Shown here: positions 17,207-25,522 of the stretch, piece by piece
Layout: every line of letters starts with the position of its first letter
Numbering within the stretch: position 1 is the stretch's first letter
Source of the DNA: Sva-07 sp963698435
GTDB lineage: Bacteria > Actinomycetota > Acidimicrobiia > Acidimicrobiales > Ilumatobacteraceae
Reading direction: 5' to 3'
DNA length: 64,000 nucleotides
Assembly: GCA_963698435.1 (NCBI GenBank)
Contig: CAVOQV010000007.1
Span: 186,001-250,000, forward strand
Made by a program: the position numbers and the translations under genes
The notes under the pieces: model-generated
The model's input: the letters and a program-made list of their open reading frames with translations, nothing else
Databases searched by the model: none
What the model was told of the DNA's origin: nothing

Positions 17207-18389
17207 GGAGGAGCGATCCGACGGCAGCGACCGCAGCGGTGCCCGACAGCGCCGCAGTGCCACCGATGCCATGGGCGCCGTAGAGCCAGCCGCTCGCCAC
17301 CGCCCCGGAGGCCCGGGCGACCGTGCCGACGGCGTTGCTCACCGCGAGTGTGGTCCCGCGGGCGTCGGGCATCGACTCGCTCACCAGCGACAGCGAGACG
17401 ACGAAGGCGAGCTCGAAGCCGAGCAGGAACACGACCACTCCGACGATGCCCCTCCAGAGTTCGTCGTCGGCGGTGACCATGATCGCCAGCCCGACGAGCA
17501 GTCCCACGATGCCGCCGAGCGTGGTGCGGAGCTTGCCGAGGCGGTCCGCGAACGCAGCACTGCCGAGACTCGACACCAGCTCGGTCGCCCCGAAGAGCAT
17601 CGCCACGGCGCCCACGCCGCCCGTCGAGACCCCGAAGCCGTCGTCGAGCCAGCTCCCGGAGATCACGAACACCGACAGGCCCGCCATGGCGATGCACGCC
17701 GAGCCGATCATCACCAGCCACGCTCTGGGCGTGATCGAGGTCGGCGCCGGACGGACGACCGGATCGATTTCGTCCACGTCGACACGGTCGATCTCCACCG
17801 TGACGTCGTGCGCCGGCAGGGTGAAGGCCACGAGTGCCGCGGCGCCGAGGGACGCGATGGCGATCGCAACGAACGGACCACGCCAGCCGAACACGTTGAT
17901 CAGGACGGCCACGATCGGTGCCCCGGCCAACAGTGCGATCGCCCAGGACGTCTCGTAGAGGCCCAACGATCGTGCTCGCCGGCCATAGTCGACCCGATGG
18001 CTGATCCAGGCCTGGCCGGCCACCGTGAGGTTCGACACACCGAGTACGACCATGAAGAACGAGACCGCGAACGTCGCAAGGGTGCCGGCCAGAGCGAGCA
18101 CGGCCGACGCAGCGACCAGACCAAGCGAGGTGATCATCACCGCTCGCTCACGACCTCGGTCAAGGTGACGACCGACGAAGACCGTCGAGAGGCCAGCGGT
18201 TTCGCCGACGCCGAGCACGGTGGTGAGCTGCGTGGTCGTCGCCCCGAACGCACGCTCGAGTGTCGGCAGGAACGGCGGGATCCACCGAAGTGCCACGTTG
18301 GTGACCGTCTTGGCAGCGGTCAGTCGCCCGAGGGTCCGTCGGTCGATGCCGGTTGTAGGGTCGACGAGGTCGGGTGCGTCAGCCGCCAT
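17175..18389 (-). CDS. MFS transporter
   Basis: 404-aa integral membrane protein with about 12 hydrophobic segments and the major-facilitator loop between helices 2 and 3 (VGRHLDRGRERAVMI, the motif-A-like region). A central charged loop separates the halves (VEIDRVDVDEIDPV). Such proteins are proton-coupled exporters or importers; the substrate cannot be inferred. It starts inside the 3' end of the upstream small membrane protein gene (11-bp overlap), suggesting coupled translation. Confidence 0.82.
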   Translation of the reverse strand: MAADAPDLVDPTTGIDRRTLGRLTAAKTVTNVALRWIPPFLPTLERAFGATTTQLTTVLGVGETAGLSTVFVGRHLDRGRERAVMITSLGLVAASAVLALAGTLATFAVSFFMVVLGVSNLTVAGQAWISHRVDYGRRARSLGLYETSWAIALLAGAPIVAVLINVFGWRGPFVAIAIASLGAAALVAFTLPAHDVTVEIDRVDVDEIDPVVRPAPTSITPRAWLVMIGSACIAMAGLSVFVISGSWLDDGFGVSTGGVGAVAMLFGATELVSSLGSAAFADRLGKLRTTLGGIVGLLVGLAIMVTADDELWRGIVGVVVFLLGFELAFVVSLSLVSESMPDARGTTLAVSNAVGTVARASGAVASGWLYGAHGIGGTAALSGTAAVAAVGSLLLSRRPTSRLR

Positions 18390-18693
18390 TCGACGTAGCG
18401 CCCGTACGCGGGTCCGAGATCGTCACCGTGACGCCGAAGAACGAACACTCGGTGTCGTTCACGACCACATCGGAGCCAGCCAACTCGAAGTTCTCCTGCA
18501 CCTTGTCGGCGCACTCCTGCAACGACACCCGCTGGGTCCAGACCGCGAAGGCCAGAACGCCGAGCAGCGCAGCCACGGCAAGCTTCTGTACGAGCGACTT
18601 CATGACCCAGAACGAGACCACGGCGCCGACGGTGAGCGCCGTCGCCGCAACGATCGCGATCGTCTTGGCCTCGTCGAGGGTCAGCGCGAGCAT
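18379..18693 (-). CDS. Small membrane protein of unknown function
   Basis: 104 aa from the ATG at 18693 (MLALTLDEAKTIAIVAATA). Two hydrophobic segments (about residues 11-30 and 37-53) are followed by a soluble tail with two Cys (LQECADKVQ, NDTECSFFG) that could form a disulfide outside the membrane. I recognise no family. The start was chosen because a TACAGT box lies 7 nt upstream; longer in-frame starts would run through it. It is operonic with the MFS transporter. Confidence 0.6.
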   Translation of the reverse strand: MLALTLDEAKTIAIVAATALTVGAVVSFWVMKSLVQKLAVAALLGVLAFAVWTQRVSLQECADKVQENFELAGSDVVVNDTECSFFGVTVTISDPRTGATSNGG

Positions 18694-18700
18694 CCGGGAC

Positions 18701-18706
18701 ACTGTA
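18701..18706 (-). promoter_or_regulatory. -10 box, small membrane protein/MFS operon, probably leaderless
   Basis: Minus-strand TACAGT ends 7 nt before the ATG at 18693, with no Shine-Dalgarno sequence between. Confidence 0.5.
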
Positions 18707-18728
18707 CGCGGACCATCGCATCGCCCCC

Positions 18729-18734
18729 TACGCT
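18729..18734 (+). promoter_or_regulatory. -10 box of the DUF3151 gene, probably leaderless
   Basis: TACGCT ends 8 nt before the GTG at 18743. It is divergent from the 18701-18706 box with 22 bp between. Confidence 0.5.
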
Positions 18735-18742
18735 CCGACTGT

Positions 18743-19177
18743 GTGAGCGACCAGCCGATCAACCTCTCGTCGGGCCTCCCGACCACCGTCCTACCCGGCG
18801 TCGACGCCGAACTGGCGGCGCGCCTCGATGCAGCACTCGCCCAGCCGCTCGAACAGCGACGAGCCGCGGTGGCCGAGGTCGTCGCAGCGGCTCCCCGCTA
18901 CCTCGACGGATGGGCCGAACTCGGGGACCTCGGACGAGACGCGATCGAACGGTATGCCGCCTACCGGGTCGGGTATCACCGCGGGCTCGACACGTTGCGC
19001 TCCAACGGATGGCGGGGGAGCGGCTACGTCCGATGGTCCGAACCGACCAACCGCGGATTTCTCCGATCCCTCCGCGGTCTCGGTGACATGGCCGCCGAGA
19101 TCGGCGAGACCGACGAGGCAGAGCGCTGCCGGACCTTCCTCCTGCAGCTCGATCCGACGGGGATTCCCGCTGACTGA
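18743..19177 (+). CDS. DUF3151 family protein
   Basis: 144-aa soluble protein matching the actinobacterial DUF3151 family: LDGWAELG, IERYAAYRVGYHRGLDTLRSNGW cores, GSGYVRWSEPTNRGFLR, then an EIGETDEAERCRTFL helix near the C-terminus. It resembles a small TPR-like helical protein; function is unknown. The GTG at 18743 was chosen because it follows a -10-like box and immediately precedes conserved sequence. It probably leads an operon with mobA, the rhodanese and rnd. Confidence 0.75.
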   Translation: MSDQPINLSSGLPTTVLPGVDAELAARLDAALAQPLEQRRAAVAEVVAAAPRYLDGWAELGDLGRDAIERYAAYRVGYHRGLDTLRSNGWRGSGYVRWSEPTNRGFLRSLRGLGDMAAEIGETDEAERCRTFLLQLDPTGIPAD

Positions 19178-19190
19178 GTCCACGTCCCCG

Positions 19191-19772
19191 TTGGTCGGCG
19201 CGGTGCTCACCGGCGGTGCCAGCCGACGCATGGGCCGTACGAAGGCGCTGATCGAGGTCGACGGCATTCCCATGGCCACCCGGGTCGCAGCAGCGCTCCG
19301 CGATGCCGGGTGCGTCAGCGTGGTCGCCTACGGGGGCGACCCGGTCGAACTCGAGACGCTCGACATTCCCGTGCTGCCCGATCGGCACCCCGGATCCGGC
19401 CCGCTCGGCGGGGTGTTGGGAGTGCTCGAGCTGTTCGCGGAGTCCGAGCTCACCGTTGCCGGCGTGGTCGTGGTGGCCTGTGACCTGCCGGCGCTCGACG
19501 GCGCCGACCTGGCCGGCATGGTCGAGTCGGCGCGTCACCATCCGCACGTCGACGTCATCGTCGCGCGTACCTCGTCGCTCGAGCCGGCGTGCGCCATCTG
19601 GCACCTGCAGGCACTGGAGCGGATCCGCGAGTGCTTCGACGAAGGCGAGCGGGCGCTCCATGTGGCGATTGGGCGCCTGACATCGATCGAGGTCGACGTG
19701 GACGGGGCAGCACTGCGCAACATCAACACCCCCGAGGACCTCGGTCGATACCCTGGGCATCGTGACCGCTGA
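19191..19772 (+). CDS. Molybdenum cofactor guanylyltransferase-like NTP transferase (MobA type)
   Basis: About 193 aa, nucleotidyltransferase fold. The N-terminal LTGGASRRMGRTKAL is the GTP-binding loop with its essential Lys, followed by GPLGGVLGVLE and the metal-binding VVVACDLPAL. MobA attaches GMP to molybdopterin; some relatives are CTP- or sugar-specific. TTG at 19191 is the likely start; GTG at 19203 is the alternative. A moaB/mog-like gene at 56.3 kb supports molybdopterin synthesis in this organism. It overlaps the rhodanese gene by 11 bp. Confidence 0.75.
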   Translation: MVGAVLTGGASRRMGRTKALIEVDGIPMATRVAAALRDAGCVSVVAYGGDPVELETLDIPVLPDRHPGSGPLGGVLGVLELFAESELTVAGVVVVACDLPALDGADLAGMVESARHHPHVDVIVARTSSLEPACAIWHLQALERIRECFDEGERALHVAIGRLTSIEVDVDGAALRNINTPEDLGRYPGHRDR

Positions 19773-20091
19773 GGAAATCTCTGTACAGGATCTGGCCGCA
19801 CTCGGACCGTCCGCCACGATCATCGACGTCCGCGAGCCGGCCGAGTGGGCGCAGGGCCACATCGGCCATGCCGCGCTGATCCCCCTCGCAATGGTGCCGG
19901 GCAACGTCGACGCGTTCGACGGCGACCCGACCTACATCGTGTGCCGCTCGGGCAATCGGTCCGGCCAGGCATGCAACTACTTGCGCGACCAGGGCCACCA
20001 CGTGGTCAACGTGGCCGGCGGCATGATCGCGTGGGCGGCAGCCGGCTTCGACGTGGTCACCGGCGCCGGGTCCGATGCCGCCGGTGCCTGA
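19762..20091 (+). CDS. Rhodanese-like domain protein
   Basis: 109-aa single rhodanese domain: SATIIDVREPAEWAQGHI, then the active-site loop VCRSGNRSGQA with Cys near residue 59, ending VAGGMIAWAAAGF. Such proteins carry sulfane sulfur as a Cys persulfide and may feed sulfur to cofactors or tRNA. It overlaps mobA and rnd, so it is within the same operon. A role in molybdopterin sulfuration is possible but not shown. Confidence 0.85.
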   Translation: MTAEEISVQDLAALGPSATIIDVREPAEWAQGHIGHAALIPLAMVPGNVDAFDGDPTYIVCRSGNRSGQACNYLRDQGHHVVNVAGGMIAWAAAGFDVVTGAGSDAAGA

Positions 20092-21256
20092 GACGCCGAC
20101 CAGCTACCGCTGGATCGACCGACAGCCCGACCTCGACGATCTCGTCGAGACGCTGCGTGCGCAGCCCCGCTATGCGCTCGACACCGAGTTCCACCGTGAA
20201 CGGACCTATTTCCCGAAACTCGCGCTCGTCCAGGTCGCCTGGCGCACGGGTGACGGCCAGGAACTGGCTCTGATCGATCCACTCGCCGTCGACGTGCGGC
20301 CGTTCGAGAGCCTGTTCTCTTCCGAGTCGCTGTGCGTGATCCATGCCGCGCAGCAGGATCTCGACGTGCTCACTCATGCGGTCGGATCGGTGCCGTCGAA
20401 GATGTTCGACACGCAGTTGGCCGCAGGCTTCGTCGGCTACGGAACGCCGTCGTTGGTGTCGCTGCTGCAGGGCGAGATCGGGATCTCGCCACCCAAGGGC
20501 GACCGGCTGACCGACTGGCTGCGCCGTCCCCTGACGGACAGCCAATGCCGGTACGCAGCGGTCGACGTCGAGTATCTGCTCGAAGTGCACGAGCGGCTGG
20601 TGGCGCAGCTCGCCGAGGTGGGTCGCCTGGCGTGGGCCGAGGACGCCTGTGAAGAGCTGCGAACCCGCCCGACGAGTGGGTCGGCGCCGGACGATGCCTG
20701 GCTCCGTCTCAAAGACGCGCGCTCGTTGCGGCCGAACGCTCGGGCAGTCGCGCAGAGCGTTGCAGCCTGGCGGGAGCGGCGGGCGATGCGAACCGACGTG
20801 CCGGTTCGCCAGGTGCTGCCGGACCTGGCCATTCTCGGGATTTCCCAGCGAGCCCCGTCGTCGACCAAGGAGCTCTCGCAGGCTCGTGGGGTCGACGATC
20901 GGCATTCGCGAGGTGCGATCGCCGACGAGATTCTCGACGCCGTGCGCGCATCGAAGGGAGTGCCACCTCCATCGGCGCCGCCGTCGGCAGACGATCTCGA
21001 CCGCAGCATGCGTCCAGCGGTCACGCTGGTGTCGGCGTGGGTGGGGCAGCTCGCCCGAGACGAGCGGCTCGACCCTGCCCTGCTCGCAACGAGAGCCGAC
21101 ATCGTCGCCTTCCTCCGTGGCGACACCGACGCCAGACTTGGTACCGGGTGGCGCAACGAACTCGTCGGCGACGGCATCCGGCGGCTCGTCGGGGGCCAAG
21201 CGGGACTGACGTTCGACCCGGAGGGGCGATTGCGTCTGCACGCAGTCTCGGATTGA
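20075..21256 (+). CDS. rnd: Ribonuclease D
   Basis: 393-aa 3'-5' exoribonuclease of the DEDD family. Exo I DTEFHRER near residue 35, Exo II VIHAAQQDLDVL near 88 and Exo III RYAAVDVEYLLEVHE near 155 are intact. The C-terminal half holds one or two HRDC-like helical domains. It trims tRNA and other structured RNA ends. The ATG at 20075 lies inside the upstream rhodanese gene (17-bp overlap). Actinobacteria often have this as the only RNase D-like protein. Confidence 0.88.
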   Translation: MPPVPETPTSYRWIDRQPDLDDLVETLRAQPRYALDTEFHRERTYFPKLALVQVAWRTGDGQELALIDPLAVDVRPFESLFSSESLCVIHAAQQDLDVLTHAVGSVPSKMFDTQLAAGFVGYGTPSLVSLLQGEIGISPPKGDRLTDWLRRPLTDSQCRYAAVDVEYLLEVHERLVAQLAEVGRLAWAEDACEELRTRPTSGSAPDDAWLRLKDARSLRPNARAVAQSVAAWRERRAMRTDVPVRQVLPDLAILGISQRAPSSTKELSQARGVDDRHSRGAIADEILDAVRASKGVPPPSAPPSADDLDRSMRPAVTLVSAWVGQLARDERLDPALLATRADIVAFLRGDTDARLGTGWRNELVGDGIRRLVGGQAGLTFDPEGRLRLHAVSD

Positions 21257-21372
21257 CCGGGCCCGGTCCCCGGAGATTTCCGTCGATCCATTTCCGCGCA
21301 TCCAGAGAAATCCCTGGTCTCGGCGCTACCCTGTGCCCGAATGTCAGCTTTCTAGTGTGTGGGAGCCCTGTC

Positions 21373-21567
21373 GTGAAGAAGGGTCGTCATCGCCGATTCG
21401 AAGAGGCGAGAAAACTGAAGCAGTCCGGTCCGGGGGCCTTCGATCTTGGGTTCGGTGACCGTTCGGCTCCATCGTCGTCGCACGACGATGATGATGACGA
21501 CGAGTACGCCGCGCTCGCCGAGAAGTACGGCGTCACGTTCGACGACGACGACGACACCGACGACTGA
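21373..21567 (+). CDS. Small acidic protein with a poly-Asp tail
   Basis: 64 aa. The N-terminus is basic (VKKGRHRRFEEARKLKQ), followed by a flexible middle, then runs of aspartate (HDDDDDDEYAALAEKYG and FDDDDDTDD at the end). A GGGAG ribosome binding site at 21361-21365 supports the GTG at 21373, and a TACCCT box at 21327-21332 supplies a promoter. I recognise no family. The charge segregation suggests a nucleic-acid or ribosome-associated, partly disordered protein, or a metal binder. Confidence 0.6.
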   Translation: MKKGRHRRFEEARKLKQSGPGAFDLGFGDRSAPSSSHDDDDDDEYAALAEKYGVTFDDDDDTDD

Positions 21568-21600
21568 CCCCTCCGCGACGTGCCCGGCACGCCGTGCACG

Positions 21601-22359
21601 TCACCGGCCACGAACTGCCGGGTGGGGGAGCGGAACCCAGTTCGGACGCTCCAGTTGCGAGGCCATCATCTCGTAGATGTGCTCGCCGACCAGCTCGACG
21701 ATGTCGTCCTTGGCGGACAGGTAGAGCGACTCCGTGCCCACGAACGCGTCCGGTTCCTCGGTGCACCACCAGCCGAACTCGTCGCCCCCTTCGCCCCAGT
21801 CGCGTCGTTTCCACTCACGCAGTCGTGAGGTGACGTGGCCGGACTCGTCGGTCGAGTGCTCCAACCGGATCGGTACCTGCCAGCACACCGACGGCTTCCA
21901 GTCCATCGGCCGCTCGCCGGCCTCGAGCGCAGCGATGTGGAGTGCGCACCCGACGCCGCCCTCGAAGCCCACCCGATTCAAGAAGATGCATGCATCGTCG
22001 ACCACCCGCGTCAGTGTCGGGACCGTGCCATCGTCCTCAGGCTCACCGTCGGCGAGGTAGCCCCTCTTTCCGTTGCCCTTGCGGTGGAACTGCCATTGCT
22101 GTGGGGTGAGCCGCTCGGCATGTCGCCGCAGGTTCTTCACGTCGTCGGTGTCGGCGAGGTGAGCACCGTGGCTGCAACAGCCGAGCTGCAACTCGGGTGC
22201 CGGTTCGTCGAGGATGCCCTTGCACCCGGACCCGTAGATGCACGTGTAGTTCGACCGGAGGTAGGTGGCGTCGAACACCCATGTCCGATGCTCGTCGGGA
22301 TCCTCGAAGCTGATCCACTCGTGCAGGTCGTCGGGGGCGGGCGGGTGCGTCGTGCTCAC
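21601..22359 (-). CDS. Conserved cysteine-rich protein of unknown function
   Basis: 252-aa soluble protein beginning STTHPPAPDDLHEW. It carries a Cys-rich patch near residues 35-65 (TCIYGSGCKGI ... LGCCSHGAHL), later VVDDACIFLN, GCALHIAALEAGERPMDWKPSVCWQ, and WWCTEEPDAFVG. The spacing of Cys and His suggests an iron-sulfur or zinc site, in the way of YkgJ-like proteins, but I do not recognise the family. It is divergent from alaS, and a TAGCTT box 8 nt before the GTG indicates a leaderless transcript. The start at 22359 is chosen from that box. Confidence 0.7.
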   Translation of the reverse strand: MSTTHPPAPDDLHEWISFEDPDEHRTWVFDATYLRSNYTCIYGSGCKGILDEPAPELQLGCCSHGAHLADTDDVKNLRRHAERLTPQQWQFHRKGNGKRGYLADGEPEDDGTVPTLTRVVDDACIFLNRVGFEGGVGCALHIAALEAGERPMDWKPSVCWQVPIRLEHSTDESGHVTSRLREWKRRDWGEGGDEFGWWCTEEPDAFVGTESLYLSAKDDIVELVGEHIYEMMASQLERPNWVPLPHPAVRGR

Positions 22360-22367
22360 GGTCGAGC

Positions 22368-22389
22368 AAGCTAGCGGGGTCGATAGGCT
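22368..22389. promoter_or_regulatory. Divergent -10 boxes for the cysteine-rich protein and alaS
   Basis: AAGCTA (22368-22373) reads TAGCTT on the minus strand, 8 nt before that gene's GTG. TAGGCT (22384-22389) lies 10 nt before the alaS ATG. Both genes lack a Shine-Dalgarno sequence. Confidence 0.5.
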
Positions 22390-22399
22390 CGCCCGGGAT

Positions 22400-25055
22400 A
22401 TGACCGCCTCGATGAACGCCGACCAGCTGCGCGACTCCTTCCGGGACTTCTTCGCAGCCAAGGACCACACCGTCGTGCCATCGGCGAGTCTCATCCCGCA
22501 CGACCCCACGGTGCTGTTCAACGTGGCCGGGATGTTGCCGTTCAAGCCGTACTTCGTCGGCGACGAGCAGCCGCCGTACCTGCGAGCGGTCAGCTCGCAG
22601 AAGTGTGCACGCGCCGGCGGCAAGCACAACGATCTCGATGACGTCGGCCGTACCAAGCGCCACCTGGTGTTCTTCGAGATGCTCGGCAACTTCAGCTTCG
22701 GCGACTACTTCAAGGAGTCGGCGATCCCGTGGAGCTGGGATCTCGTCACCGGGGACCCTGCGTCCGGAGGGTGGGGTTTCGACGGCGATCGGCTGTGGAT
22801 CACGGTGCACGAGTCCGATGACGAGGCCGAGGCGATCTGGCACGAGATGGTCGGCGTGCCGATGGATCGCATCCAACGCCTCGGTGACAAGGACAACTTC
22901 TGGCAGGCCGGCGACACGGGCCCCTGCGGGCCGTGCAGCGAGATCCACATCGATCGAGGCCCGGCCTTCGGACCCGAGGGCGGTCCGCTCGGCGACCCCG
23001 CTGGCGATCGGTTCATGGAGTTCTGGAACCTCGTGTTCATGCAGTTCGACCAGGCACCCGATGGCACCCGAACGTCGCTGCCGAAGCCGTCGATCGACAC
23101 CGGCGCAGGCCTCGAACGCATCCTCGCGCTCGTGCAGGGCGTCGACTCGGTGTGGGAGACCGACCTGATGCAGCCGATGATCGACGAGGCGTGCTCGATC
23201 ACGGGCAAGTCCTACCGCGTCGGCGACTACGACGACCGTGACAGCTTCGCCATGCGGGTGCTCGCCGAACATGCTCGTTCGGGTGCGATGCTCGTCAACG
23301 ACGGCGTCTTCCCGTCGAATGAGGCTCGCGGCTACGTGCTGCGCCGCATCATCCGTCGTGCGGTTCGGTACGCCTACCTGCTCGGAACCGACTCCCTCGT
23401 CATGCCCCGCCTGACCGAGGTGGCCATCGACGTGATGGGCAACGCCTATCCGGACATCGTGAAGAACCGTGAGTTCGTGGTCAGCGTGATGACGAAGGAG
23501 GAGGAACGGTTCCGTCAGACCCTCAAGCACGGCCTCGGCATCCTCGACGGCGAACTCGAGGCCAACCCGACCGAGCTGTCCGGCTCGACGGCCTTCTTGC
23601 TCCACGACACGTACGGGTTCCCATTGGAGCTGACCCAGGAGATCACCGCGGAGCGCAGCGTTCCGGTCGACCTCGCCGGGTTCACCGCCGAGATGTCGGC
23701 CCAACGTGAGCGTGCCAAGGCGGCGCAGAAGGGTGCCGGCGACGGTGTCGACCTCGATGCCTACCGTGATGTCGTCGAGCAGTTCGGCGTCACCGAATTC
23801 ATCGGGTACGCGGACGACACCTCCGAGAGCCGGGTCTTGGCGGTCGTGCCGGTCGAATCCGCTGACGACACCGCCGACGGCGGCTCCGGGCAGCTCGTCG
23901 ACGTGTTCCTCGATCGCACCCCGTTCTATGCCGAGTCCGGTGGTCAGATCGGTGACACGGGCACGATCGTGACCGAGACGGGCACCGCTCAGGTGGTCGA
24001 CACGACGTTCGCGCTGCCGAACCTGCGTCGCCACCGGGCGCGGATCGATGGCCGAGTGACCGCCGGTCAGACCGCCCAGGCATCGATCGACGGCGACCGT
24101 CGAGCGGCGATCCGGCGCAATCACACGGCGACCCACCTCCTGCACCACGCGCTGCGCGAGGTGCTGGGCGACCACGTCAAACAGGCCGGTTCGATGGTCG
24201 GGCCCGACCGTCTCCGGTTCGACTTCAGCCACTACGAAGCCGTCACCGACGAGCAGATCGTCGAGATCGAACGTCTCGCGAACGCCGAAACCCTCCAGAA
24301 CACGCCGACTCGGGTCTTCGAGACCACCAAGGACGAAGCCGAGGCGCTCGGCGCGATCGCCTTCTTCGGTGACAAGTACGGCGACATCGTCCGAGTGCTC
24401 GAAGCGGGATCGTCGATCGAACTGTGCGGCGGTACCCATGTCCGCCGCGACCGGCGACATCGGCACGATCAAAGTGGTCAGCGAGTCGTCGATCGGTTCC
24501 AACCTGCGCCGGATCGAAGCGGTGACCGGCGCGGCGAGCGTCGCACTGCTCCAGCGCGACGAGCAGCTCATTGCGGACGCCGCCCGTCTGGTGGGAGCGT
24601 CGACCGAGGAACTCCTGGCCGGGGTGCAGCGCAAGCTCGACGAGACCAAGGCGCTGCACGACGAGATCAAGGCGCTGCGCGCCCAGGTGGCGATGGGTCG
24701 TGCCGGTGAACTCGCCGCCATCGCCCACGAGGGGGTGCTGGTCACCCGAGTCGACGGCCTGAATCCCGGAGATCTGCGCGAGCTCGCCATCGCTGTGCGC
24801 CAGCATCCGGGGATCCGGCTCGTCGTGCTCATCGGCGAGACCACCAGTGGCGGGGTCGGCCTGGTCGCGGCGGTCGAGGCCGGCAGCGGCTGGAACGCGT
24901 CCGAGCTCTTGAAGGACGCAGCGAAGGCCGTCGGCGGCGGCGGTGGCGGCAAGGGAGACATCGCAACGGCGGGCGGCAAGGACGTCACGCAGATCCCGAC
25001 AGCACTCGAACACGCCGCCCGGGCGGCCGCGAGCCTCGTCGCGCCACCGACGTGA
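22400..25055 (+). CDS. alaS: Alanine--tRNA ligase, frameshifted
   Basis: Charges tRNA-Ala; about 884 aa after correcting one base. Class II catalytic core: DQLRDSFRDFFAAKDHTVVPSAS at the start, AGMLPFKPYF, ARAGGKHNDLDDVG, MLGNFSFGDYFK and GAGLERI. The editing domain has HTATHLLHHALR and the zinc motif CGGTH. Immediately after CGGTHV an extra base near 24446 shifts the frame; the sequence resumes ATGDIGTIKVVSE and ends in the C-Ala domain. The ATG at 22412 is an alternative start. An inactive alaS would be lethal unless another copy exists, so a sequence error is likely. Confidence 0.92.
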
Positions 25056-25522
25056 GTCGTCCGCCGGGCGTGCGGGCGCTCGGGATCGACCTGGGCTCGA
25101 AGCGCATCGGTATCGCCGTGAGCGACATCTCGGGCACGGTGGCCTCGGCCCTCACCACGGTGCATCGATCGTCGTCTCGTCGTCACGACCATGCCGCGAT
25201 CGCGAAACTGGTGCGCGACGAGGAGGCTGAACTGGTGGTGGTCGGCCTTCCCTTGTCGCTCGACGGCACCAAGGGACCCGCAGCCCGGTCTGCCGAGACG
25301 GAGGCCAGACAGCTGACTAGCGTTGTCGGGGTGCCGGTCACGATGTACGACGAGCGATTCACCACGGTCACGGCTGAACGCGGCATGCTCGAAGCGGGCT
25401 TGGATGCACGCCAGCGCCGCAAGGTGGTCGACAAGGTGGCCGCCGCCGTGATGCTGCAGGCGTGGCTCGATCATCGTGCTTCGACGTGGGCGCCTGATGT
25501 CAGCAGCGAGGGTGGCGCGTGA
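25052..25522 (+). CDS. ruvX: RuvX/YqgF family putative Holliday junction resolvase
   Basis: 156-aa RNase H-like protein. ALGIDLGSKRIGIAVSD carries the first catalytic Asp, LVVVGLPLSLDGT the second segment, and DERFTTVTAE the third acidic pair. The family is proposed to process pre-16S rRNA 5' ends and has been called a Holliday junction resolvase. GTG overlaps the alaS stop by 4 bp and the gene is in the conserved alaS-ruvX-mltG order. Confidence 0.9.
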   Translation: MSRPPGVRALGIDLGSKRIGIAVSDISGTVASALTTVHRSSSRRHDHAAIAKLVRDEEAELVVVGLPLSLDGTKGPAARSAETEARQLTSVVGVPVTMYDERFTTVTAERGMLEAGLDARQRRKVVDKVAAAVMLQAWLDHRASTWAPDVSSEGGA

